Origin: Hirudo medicinalis
Lineage: Eukaryota > Annelida > Clitellata > Hirudinida > Hirudinidae
NCBI GenBank assembly: GCA_011800805.1
Contig: MPNW01000022.1
Coordinates: 1 to 64,000, forward strand
Direction of reading: 5' to 3'
Length of the DNA stretch: 64,000 bases
Both the position numbers and the translations under genes were made by a program. Shown here one piece after another: positions 47,313 through 58,022 of the stretch (position 1 is the stretch's first letter; the number at the start of each line of letters is the position of its first letter). The notes under the pieces are model-generated. The model made no database searches. It saw only the letters and a list, made by a program, of their open reading frames with translations, and was not told the origin of the DNA.

Positions 47313-50300
47313 ATGAAGGCCTTCGAATTTGACGACTCCACGGATTTTCAGGTTGAGTTTCTCTGTCAAGGTGAGAACAGCTTCAAAACATCGGCACTTA
47401 TTTCCTTTGTGCATCTTCCACCTCCTTATTTTTAAGGATATTACCCTCGTCGGGCTGTAAAAAAAAAGTGCCAATGAGGTACTAAGAAGAAGTTTATTGC
47501 TTAACAACTTGTCAACGTTTCGTGATTTGTAAGAAAATACTAATCACGTTTCATCGCTTTCGAAGGCGAAAAGTACTTAAAACCTTCAATTTACAATTTA
47601 GAAATTTTTAATAAAATATGGTTCTTCAATAACGTTTAATTTGATCGTAAGAATATAACGAAAGGCATTTAGGAGGTCTTAGAAATAAATATTTTATTTT
47701 CCAACAGGTGTGGGTATGAGTTCGTTTGGGACCCACAATCTCGCTCCGATGGGGAGCATTCAGGACAGTTTGCAACAACAACAACAATCATCTCAGAACA
47801 TCCCAGTGGCTGAATTAAGTCCATCCTCTGTCAGTCCTTTCTGTGCCATTTGTTTGGACAGAGCGACAGGCAAGCACTACGGAGCAGCGTCTTGTGACGG
47901 ATGCAAGGGATTCTTCAGGAGGAGCGTCCGGAAAAATCACGTCTACACCTGCAGGTTCAACAGGAACTGCGTCGTAGACAAAGACAAGAGGAACCAATGT
48001 CGTTACTGCAGACTGAGGAAATGTTTCAGGGCTGGCATGAAGAAGGAAGGTAACTGATGATAACAGCTCATGTGGTTCATTGTTATCGAGATGTAAATAT
48101 TTAATAATTGTTACGTAACTACTTGCTTATTATTTATTTGACACCAGAAGATTTGGGATGCAGCCATGAGTTTTTGAGTGCTTTATGTTTCCGAATAGGG
48201 TGTGAAGGCACTTTTTAATCACTCGATCATCTATATAGCGCCCCTATCTAGGCGTGGGACCAAATATCGTGGCACAAGTACGAATGTAAGTACAGACGAC
48301 TCATGTGCAAGTACTTGTACTAATTCCACATGTCTCTTCGTCCACATCAAGTACAAGTACGAGTACGACTACAAATACTTGAAAACGGTACTCATGTACA
48401 AGTATCGAGAACCCCTACCTGGGGGTGGAGTTTGGGTTACGAACACGACATATTAAGATTCGAGTTTAGTAAATATTTAAAGCCTATTTACTAATTATAT
48501 GACATTTAAAATTAACGTTTAACGCGTTCAGGAATATTTATAAATATTTTAAATGTTCTTAAAATTCAAAATGACCTCAAACACCAAAATAGAAACTACT
48601 AAAGAGTGTAAAACAAGTGATTCAAATAATGCTGCCTTTGCAAATATCTTCAGAAATGTGATGCACTTGAAAGCATTGAAATGATTTTATTCTCAAGGAG
48701 ATCTTTATGAAGAACAACTCATATTTCAATTCACATTTCAATTCATATTTTCAATTAATACCTCAATTCAATTCATATTTCAATTCATGTTTATTTTTCA
48801 TATTTTCATTTTGCTTTCAAACACTTTCTTTCTCTCATGGTCAACTCTTCCACGATGCTAATGATAATACATGTTAATTAAATAACTATTAATATTGTTG
48901 GTTTATAATGAATAGAGTTAGATGTATTTCAAATTATTTACAGTTGTCATAATCGTCTTCGCATATAACAAGAGTGTTTGTAAATTATTATGATTTCATA
49001 TTTATTAATATCACAATGTAAACCTGATTGGCATTTTGAAGACATTACCAATAAATATTTAAAATGTTGCTCCACTATTTTAAAATGCTGCAAATGTCTT
49101 CAACTTTGTGTAAATTGGATGCTTCATAATAACATGTACACGTGTTGTTCTCCTAATTGTTACAGTCGTCTTATAAAGTTGGACCTGTTTGTCGTTACGT
49201 GAAACTCTTTTAAAAACTGAGCCCCTTTTCTCTCTGATGTACTTCAAGATTTACAACGTTTTTCTTCTGCTAAGCGACACCGTCATATATCTTGCTTTCT
49301 GAGACGCCATTTCGAAATTCATCTGCAGCACGCTAATGGATTCAGAATTTTGATAAACATGCCGGTAGAAAGACCTTTATAATATATCGCATTACCACGT
49401 CGTGTAACCCAATAGCGAAGCAAATATTTAAAAAAATCAATATCGACTGACAATCACAGATAATTTATTCATATAATTAATTTTAATATTTTGAACGGCA
49501 TTGACTCCAAAATGTATTCTGAGCAGCTGTTCAAAACGAGAGGGACAGGATAAGCGTGAGACGTGCCACGTACGAAGATGTCATACAAAGTGGTTCCCTG
49601 ACCGTTAACTCCCTCCACAACGCTGAAATCCTATCCAGACAGGTAGTGGTGTCGAGAATTTCAACAAACGATAAACAAATAATAAGTTGTTCGTTTCAAT
49701 TAAAAGAGTCTTCTTGTTTTTAGAGTTCTGCCCCAATTTCAAGCATCGATATTTCTCAAAAGAAAGTAGCTACGATGTCCGATATTTGCGAGTCAATCAA
49801 TCAACAGCTTCTTATTCTTGTCGATTGGGCCAAATTTATTCCCAGTTTTTGCGAACTACCCCTGGATGACCAGGTTAGAGATTTCCTCAGTTGATTTGAA
49901 TCAGATATGCGCGAGTCACACGAGAACAAAGCTTGTTGTCGTTTTGAAGTTTGTCAAAAATAATTGTTTGTTGATCTGACAGATCCAATGCATACACAAC
50001 ACGCCCTTTCACAGTTCTGCTTTTACGAAATGTATCCGAAATATTACATCGAGTGGATATTTTTATCCTCTATTGCTGTCAAAGTACTAAATAATCAGCA
50101 AGAAAATGCATTTTAAATGAATACATTTTGCAAGTGGCGACGCATTTAGAATTGTTCGTGACAACGGAATCCTTCCTCAAAATGATGAATACTGGATAAA
50201 ACATTTGAGCTGAGTTTAGATCAGCCATGGAAATTGTAAAAACATTTGTTGAAGCAAAGCAGCATCAAAAAAAGTTTCATAAGGTCGATGACCTCAAATT

Positions 50301-53187
50301 CTTTCAAAAGGACTTCAAAGGTTTCATGTTTCACTGTTGTTATTTCATATCTGATATTTTTATACAAAAAAAACCCCACCAAAAAACGTTATTTATTTAT
50401 TATTTATTTATTTATTTATTTGATTAAAGTCGTTGCATAACTAAGATGATTTGGACTAAAAACAAACACGAGCAACAGTTCAGAGATGTTCGAAAATTAT
50501 TGTTGTTGATGTTGTATATTTTACCTAATTCAACATTTACACAATTACTCCTTAAGTAATTCAAGATTATATAAAAACCAAATTCTTCAACACGTCAACC
50601 TCTGCTGGCTTCCAAACTTTAAGACTTAAAATCGGAATATCATTAGGATATTGTATCGTTTTGAGATGATGGACATATTTAAATAACTTATATATTCACG
50701 AATAATTGAAGAATTGTTTGGATGAGCAATTAAGGACTCTGCTTATGGACTTACAAAACGTAAACTTCTCTAAGAGTCATTGCGAATGGCGATTTTTGGG
50801 TTTTTGTTGATTTTTTATTTTTGAAAGTTTCTGCATCCTCAAATATTTCTTGTTAGCAGTTTATTGTCGATTGTTCGAAGAAGTGTTAACGCAAATATTT
50901 AAATTCAATTATTGATGGCAGTGCAAGTAAATTTAGAATTCCTTCCTGGAATAAAATTGGAGACAAATTAGGAATTTAATGAATACCTTCCCTAACATTA
51001 CGTGGTTTAGTTCACCTACCTTTTGTTGATCCTGTGTTTGAATACTAAATCTTTTTTTATATTATTTGATATTTATTTAGAAACAGAAAATGATGGTTTA
51101 AAGCTGCAATTTAAGGTCCATTTTGCTGATGCCGGTGTCAATGAAGCGGTGCTTATAATTCCAGGAAGAAAGTAATGCTGGATTCTGGAATCTGTAGACT
51201 CTGTAGTGTAGAGAATCTGATAGCAAAAAGGCTTTGAAATGTGAAAAGAACGACTAGCAAAAAGTTCGACAAAGTTAAAACACGCACGAACAGTGGTGCG
51301 CGTCCCAAGTTGCGGCAGAACCTTGATGTACGAATGCAAATACTTTCCTATTGAATGAGGTCTTACACTGATAACGCTTTGGAGAAAATATTCACGAATG
51401 TCATTAGTTTGATTAAAGTGAATTGATTCATAATAAAATTCACTCAAAAAAAAATTAAAAACCCCAAATCCCCAGGAGCATGACCGTCTTTTGTCACACG
51501 TGCATGCACAACTGGCTCTGAAAATGTGCACTGCTGGTGAGTGACAACTCGTTGCTGATATCTTTGTAGGTAGGCTTCAATTGCCCTCAGTCACACGTTT
51601 CCAACAGTGTAAACACAGCTCAACAGCTTCCCAAAGTGCCTCTCCAGTTGCTATGAATCATTCGAAGCTATCGATCTTTTTTAAACTTAAAAGCCTCCAT
51701 TTCTCTAATTTATAATTGTTTTGTGGTCGGCATTCAATGATTATTAATTTATTAAATAATTTATGAAAAAGAATGTAGTTTTATAAAAGTTTATTTAAGT
51801 ACATTCAATATTGAATGAATATTTTTTAGGTTTCTCTGCTTAGAGCACACGCCGGTGAGCACTTGCTCCTGACATTGGCCAGGAGATCCATGGCTTACCA
51901 AGATGTTTTGTTGCTGGGCAATGACTGCATCATACCCAGACAAACAGCTGATTCTGAAATAAACAGACTGGCCGCAAGAATTTTGGACGAAATAGTCGAA
52001 CCAATGAAAGAGGTTCAAATGGATGATACGGAACTCGCATGTTTGAAAACCATCGTCTTCTTTGACCCCGGTAAGTTGCTTTTCATTAACGGAGTGATGC
52101 GTTATTACATCGTTAAGTGAATGCAGTTACATCGCAAGTACATGCAATTATAATGTATATTAAGTACACTTAATTTTATCGCAAGTACGTGTTGATATTT
52201 GCATGAGGTACTTGCATGATTTGTAAGAAGCGGTGCACAAAACCTGGTTGAATACGAAATGTATGATACGAAACAAAGGTGTGGCTTCGATCCTTATCTG
52301 CGTCCACGTGACTGTAATTACACCATTTACAAATTATTTGCTAGTGCAGAACTATTTAAAATTTATTGATTCTTTAGTGATTTTTGCGCTCTTCGAATGT
52401 GACTAATAAAAGAATTGGTCCCTTGAAATTCGTTGATAACGAGGCTGATTCCGGATTTAAATCTATGTTCCCCGTGTTTGCATCGTTTTTTATGTGAAAT
52501 TTATTACTAGATAACCGAGGTAAAACAATTTTGCAATAAAATTATCGTTAATTATATGTTTAACTCTAGACTTAACTCTAGCGCGGAATCAAGACGTATT
52601 TTCGGATGCAACATGTTATTAATAAAGTTGCACATAATCTGTTTAAAGCTCCAATTTCTTGTTGAACACACGATTTCGGAAAGGATTTTCTTAAATTTAA
52701 AATTGAGGAGAAACGCTCACAGCTAATTTTGTTTGGCCGAGTATCAGAAATTAGCTTATTTTCCCCCTTCAATATTTTGTAGTTTCTTGTTTTACCTAAG
52801 CGTGCTGTGAGTATTTGATACAGACAGGAGGAATTAGGATTGAGTGTTTATTTAGAAGCAATGAGAGTTGAGAGGCGATATAGGGGTTGAGTGTGATAGT
52901 ATGAGGTCAGAGCGATGTAGGGGTTGAGTGTGATAGTATGAGGTCAGAGCGATGGGCGAGAGACCGAGCGTTTGTGCTTGTGAGTGTTGGAGAGTCATGC
53001 GCTGACACATAGCTAAATGTGATAATTGGAGATTCACTACGAAGACTGAATATTGCAAGTAATAAATTAATCAACTGAATTCTTCATATTATTCCCAAAG
53101 ACTATGGATGCTACACGTTTAAACAAGTCACAATCCGTTGAATATGTATTGAACATTTGGAACATGAAATCTTATGAAGCACTGAGT

Positions 53188-53236
<49 letters not shown>

Positions 53237-54213
53237 TAATAATAATAATAATGAAAATAATAATAATAATAATAAACGTTCGACTTTTGTAACCTTACGA
53301 GACACAGAGTAGCACGTGAGTCCTTTTCAATACTTTCAGATGCAAAAGGAATAAGCGATGCGTCGAAGATAAAGTCCATAAGATTCCAAGTCCAAGTCAA
53401 TCTAGAGGACTACATCAACGACAGACAGTACGACACCAGAGGTCGCTTCGGGGAAATTCTTCTTATTTTACCAAGTTTGCAAAGTATTACATATCAGCTG
53501 GTAGACCAAATCCACTTCGCGAGAACGTATGGCATGGCAAAAGTGGACAGTCTCGTTCAAGAGATGCTCTTAGGTATGAATTTTAGTTTTCCATCTACCA
53601 ACAATCGCCGATTGTCCCGTGCACTAGGTAATACTACAAACTAAAAATACTACACTAACAGTAAAACTTGTAATTTACATGAAAAGGGATAACTGTGGAT
53701 CAGTCAATGTCCAACATGATGACATCCGTCGGACCATCTCTCTACATCAACTCACACTCTGGCATGACTCTATCTAGAGAACAACCACTCGAGGTGATCA
53801 GAATAAATGATTTGCCAGCACCTGCTCCCATAGGACTTCATTCTCTCTCTCATTTGGAAAATGGCACCATCCTTGTGCCGAACTTGCAGCACTACGTTGA
53901 CGACAGACCAGCCTCTCTGCAGCAATCCAATTTGGAGTCTCATACACAGCCCATGCAGGGGGACTCTCCTCCCCCTCCAAAATCAAACTCTTCTCCAACT
54001 GATTCTGCCACCATTAAGCTCAATCTCTTGAATGATGGCAGTCCCTCTTTCATTTACCCAGGCTCTGAGAGTGAGTTACTGGAACGCATGAAAACTTCGT
54101 CCCCAGAATCCTCACCCCCGTCGGGTCAGAGCAAAAGCAGCAATTCTGAAGAGTTTTCAACGGACTCAACATTCAAATTGTTTGCTCATCATTTCAAAGC
54201 TGAGGCTGTCTGA
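47313..54213 (+). CDS. HNF4: hepatocyte nuclear factor 4 (NR2A) nuclear receptor, 555 aa
   Basis: Seven exons: 47313-47370, 47708-48049, 49527-49642, 49724-49873, 51830-52070, 53340-53573, 53687-54213 (TGA); 1,668 nt, phases close. HNF4 binds DR1 elements as a homodimer and drives gut/liver-type metabolic genes. The DNA-binding domain starts at C65 and includes the P-box [16 protein letters not shown] and [20 protein letters not shown]. The hinge begins [10 protein letters not shown]. The ligand domain includes [67 protein letters not shown] and a helix-12 region ending VQEMLLG. The F domain (about 380-555) is Pro/Ser-rich. The start is the ATG at 47313, giving a first exon (MKAFEFDD...) unlike vertebrate ones; a second in-frame Met is at residue 23. 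Residue 69 is Leu where CAICGDR is usual. Exon 3 has a NAGNAG acceptor (GAGCAG). Confidence 0.95.
48163..48462 (+). mobile_element. dispersed SINE/MITE-like repeat, copy 3, with AAGTAC-rich insert
   Basis: In HNF4 intron 2. The left part (TTTTTGAGTGCTTTATGTTT, GTGTGAAGGCACTTTTTA, GCGCCCCTATCT) and right part (CCCCTACCTGGGGGTGGAG, TTGGGTTACGAACACGACAT) match copies at 2574 and 16131. Between them lies about 165 bp rich in AAGTAC/CAAGTACGAGTAC words at about 48255-48410. Confidence 0.65.
52876..52954. repeat. 37-bp tandem duplication in HNF4 intron 5
   Basis: Two near-identical copies starting CGAT[A/G]TAGGGGTTGAG and ending GAGGTCAGAG. The only difference I see is one A/G. Confidence 0.9.
53189..53274. 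repeat. (AAT)n microsatellite in HNF4 intron 5
   Basis: AAT run with AAC and AAA interruptions ending about 65 bp before the exon 6 acceptor. Confidence 0.92.
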
Positions 54214-55376
54214 TTGTAGATGGTACTGCACATGTCTGAACATAGTTTTTGTTGTTTTCAAAGCAATTTCAAATTGTTTATATCTCTCATTTATGTTGGC
54301 TCAATTAAAGTATTTTTAAGTGTTGTTATCATTTTATTGTCGCTAATTTACGACAACAATCACTTGTTAGAGTCCTTGACAAAAGAGTTAAATTTAAGGA
54401 AATTTACGCGTGAGTGCCTGATCTTAGGATGACATTTTTGAGGCCTTGAATTTTTGGTACGAGATGTGCTTCCTCTTGGTGATGATGATGATGATGACGA
54501 TGATGATGGTGATAATGATGATTATATTGCCTTCCTATGGTTGAATGTCTATATTACTGATATATTTTATGACAATGAATTTATTTTTCTGGAGAAGAGA
54601 TGCATTGAGAGATTGAAATTGAAAAGGATGTTGCAATCATGCCTTTGTTTCGAGGTGATAACGATAATTTTTATCAGTTTTGTTTATCAATTTCTTTACA
54701 ACATACTTAGATTTCTAAATATTTCAGACCTTTGTTAAAGAAATTTTAATATATATATATATATGTATATTTTTAAATAAAAATTAATTGTTTGTAAGTT
54801 TTCTTATATCGAAAATATTTACGATAGCGTCGATTTGAAAGGCATTAATGTACATCGAAACCACCATATTATATTAATATAATTTGTTCATTTCTACTTT
54901 CTTTCTAGTTCATTTCTAGAACTTTCACAGACTAGAGCATGAGCTGGAGTGATTTAGAAAAAGTTTAACATTAATCATAGAGTTATGGAAATTCTCAATC
55001 AGAATTAAGAGACATCTTCACAATTCCAGGGCTACACGCTGACAGCGAAAGAAAACAGATGTTTAAAAATGTCGTTAACTCTAAATGCAATAAACATTAA
55101 ATAGTTGACAATTGAATGAGGTCTTACACTGATCTCTTTGGAGAAAATGTTTTAGCTTAGAAAAGGTTTGCTTCTTAACGAAATCACATTTTTTAAATCA
55201 TAGATTATTTTAAATATCTCAAGTCGTTGCTGGATGCATTGCACACGGTCTCAAGAACCGAAGATTCAAAACGCAGAGGTTAAGAGTTTTGAACAAGCAG
55301 TTTGAACATAGCATGTCAGAGAATTGGAATTTACTATAACCAAAACGTCACTTAAGTTGAGTAAGTGTTGGAGGCG
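54214..55376. other. HNF4 3' flank
   Basis: Holds the HNF4 3' UTR; candidate polyadenylation signal AATAAA near 54775. Also a GAT/GAC run at 54480-54520, a short TA run near 54752, and at 55112-55148 a segment shared with HNF4 intron 4 (51351-51387). Confidence 0.55.
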
Positions 55377-56446
55377 TGTTGCGGACCTGACAAAACACAA
55401 CTGATATATTTACAGGTTTTATTCACATAAACAGAGTCCACAGAATAAACACCACTCGAAAAGAAATCGCACAGTAAGCAACGAGCAAGAGTACAAGTAA
55501 GAATAAGAATCAAGCGAGATAAGGAAGAGCCCGAAGGAAAAGTAAGCGCCACAAGTGAAGAGTCCGAAGGAAGAGGAAGCGAAAGAGTCGCTCCAGAGTC
55601 TGTTTCCAGAGCGGTGGCTCCTCACAGAAAGGATTCGCGGGCGATCATTGGTCCTCAAGCCTAGGACGAAGTTCGTTGTCCTGCTGCTGAAACTTGGTAC
55701 ACTCGAAGCTCGGAATAAGTAGGTCGAAGTTCTCCAATGACATCGCGCATCTTTTTGCTGTGTGCGTGTTTTCCTGCGAGCAAACTCGCGAACGAAAGAT
55801 TAGGCCTCGTAGTGTGTGAATCTCTTGAGCCAATGAACTCTTCGTCCAGAGCGTGTTTGGAGTTTGGCTGGTGGTGTTGCTGGTCTTGTTGCTTCGTCGA
55901 GTGATGTTCTTGGTGTTGTGGCTGGGTTGGTGGTAGGCGAAATTGAAGTCTGGGGAAGAGACTCTGGCTTGAGCCTGTCAATTGAAACGGTGCCAATTCG
56001 TCCGTTCTTTCTGATGACAAAGTACTTCCGATGGTGGTCTTGGACATCAAATGAGCCTTCGTATGGTGGATTTAGCGGCGGTTTGTTAGAATCGACCCGG
56101 ACGAATAGCTGTGGTGTAACATCAGGTCTTTCGGGATGTAAGAGTGTTGCTGGGGTATATTATCGGCGGGTTGGAGTTGTCCAATGTTGGATGCTCTCCT
56201 ATTAGTTTCAGAGGTGCGCCGTAAACGAGCTCGGCAGGTGAGCACTGGAGATCCTCTTTGACGGTCGCACGGATTCCATGTAGAACCATGCGCAAAAATC
56301 GGTCCATGCATTGATGGAGTTGTGCGCGATGAGTGCCGCTTTGAGTCGCTGGTGGAATCTTTCTACCATTCCATTTGCTGCGAGGTGGTAAGCTGTTGTG
56401 CGGATATGGTGAATTCCGAATAGTTTACTCACCTGATGGAAAAGAT
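55377..56446 (-). mobile_element. truncated Ty3/gypsy LTR retrotransposon (integrase end plus 3' LTR)
   Basis: Minus-strand remnant of the pol 3' end. From 56446 leftward the integrase core reads DLFHQVSKLFGIHHIRTTAY and HLAANGMVERFHQRLKAAL, then CSPAELVYGAPL, then a C-terminal segment (PPYEGSFDVQDHHRKYFV, RIGTVSIDRLKPESL) typical of metazoan gypsy elements. Frames shift between these parts, so it is not coding. The 55377-55640 part behaves as an LTR: it has a minus-strand AATAAA with following T-rich sequence and an outer edge TGTTGCGG at 55377. The left part of the element (gag, protease, reverse transcriptase) is absent: homology stops at 56446. No target-site duplication can be paired because one end is missing. 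Confidence 0.85.
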
Positions 56447-58022
56447 CTATAAAACGATTAGGCTACAAAATCGTTTAATGAATAGAGATAGTGACTGTTT
56501 TATCCGGTTTATCATCATCTTTAAGAAAACGATCAGTTGGAAATAAATTATTAATTTATGAATTGGCAAATCTACAAAGATTAAGTTGTCTGAAACTATT
56601 GTAAAATGATTATTACATTGTTAAATTCGACCTAAATTACTTTCCAAATATTATTAATTTTTATAGTAATATATGGGAAATTATATTAGAAATTATATTA
56701 ATTCATTAGACGAAATCTTAGTAAACGATTGCAGGGCAAAGGGGAGACGCGAAAGCAAGGCCTGGGCCAAAATGTTTAAAATTTTATCTGTTTTTTCAAT
56801 TATTTGCTTAATGTTAACTATTTGACACCAATTTATTATTAGTGATTTTTCTTTATTTAGCTGTCAGGGTTGATATCGAGGTTGTTAATGATGGTCAGCA
56901 GTGGCGTAATTAGGGGGACTCAAATTAACAACATTGGATAAATATTACGTAATTAATGTTAAAACATTATTAGTTTCGACCCGGGCGCTGCAACCCCTAG
57001 TTACGCGTCCGATGGTCAATGGTTCAGTTTTCATTTATCATTATATTTAAGTTTACAAGTTGCATGCAGGCAGGGGAACCTGAACTTGAGTATACCATGT
57101 CAGTGAGCATAAAGATTTTATTTACTTGTTTATTATTAGGGCTGCAAATTAATCTAACGCGCTAATTTTTTATGTAGTTAATGACTTTGAGAAGGACGAG
57201 CAAAGATATTAACAAACTGTTTTTTGATCCAACTTGGGTGATCTTCCTTAGAGGATAATGCAGGGTACTGCGTAAGGGTTGCCATTGGCTCGCCTCGATA
57301 TTCCCTTCAAAGGCTTCATAAGTTTCAGTAGTTAGCAATGGCCTAGTGTAGTTCATTCGGACATAAAATATGGTTTGCGTACTGAATCTAATCAGGCTTG
57401 TAGGATATAGATGGAGGATTTCCTTGGCAGTTAATAAAGTTAATAGTACCTATTGAAATAAATTAAGACAAATTTATTACTCATAATTTTACTTTTTTCT
57501 ATATAATTATTTAAAAAATAATAGTATATATAAGATATATTTATATCGCAATAGCATTTATTTTGGAAGTGTCAAACATTCAACAAAACTTGGTTTCTCC
57601 TTTGGAAAAATGTAGGGCTTACTTAGCCACGCAAATGAGAATAGTCAAACACCAGAACCAATGATAAAACTCTTAAAGGATGTCGGAAAAAGCTCAAGAG
57701 ATGACTTCAAGTAATTCTAAGCTCTGAAGATTTAATTGTGTTCTAATATGCCCTTCTATTCTTGAAAATCATTATCTCGTGAATTATCTAACAACGCATG
57801 TGACAAATAAGATGTCAGATATAAAGAATAAGCATTTAGATAGATTGTTAACGCAGGCCTGGAAAAGTAAGCTAATTTGTAATTCATGTGACCATTTTCC
57901 GATTAGTGTTTTCTTTTAGTTTTGTTTTGCCTGGGTATGAAGATGATGGTTCACTTGTCATGTGATTGTCGATTACTTCATTCAGACTCTCACACTTTTC
58001 TGATGTTTTGTCAGAACTTGCA
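56447..58022. other. spacer before folliculin
   Basis: Contains the MITE at 56898-57010. Otherwise no supported gene. A short plus-strand frame at 57615-57714 after an AG is too small to judge. Confidence 0.55.
56898..57010. mobile_element. 113-bp hAT-like MITE
   Basis: Imperfect terminal inverted repeats: left GTGGCGTAATTAGGGG against the reverse complement of the right end, GACGCGTAACTAGGGG. Both sides carry the same 8-bp direct repeat GATGGTCA (56890-56897 and 57011-57018). An 8-bp duplication and CAGTGGCG-type ends fit the hAT superfamily. No coding capacity. Confidence 0.75.

Noticed and set aside
48202..48456. 84-codon plus-strand frame in HNF4 intron 2
   Set aside because: Falls inside a dispersed repeat with an AAGTAC-rich insert; not a gene.
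51073..51531. 152-codon minus-strand open frame in HNF4 intron 4
   Set aside because: No family recognised; overlaps a likely dispersed repeat; most simply repeat-derived.
57162..57356. Minus-strand frame MNYTRPLLTTETYEAF...
   Set aside because: No domain recognised; likely chance or transposon debris.
57615..57714. Possible terminal exon (GLLSHANENSQTPEP...)
   Set aside because: Thirty-two codons after an AG with no partner exon and no family match.
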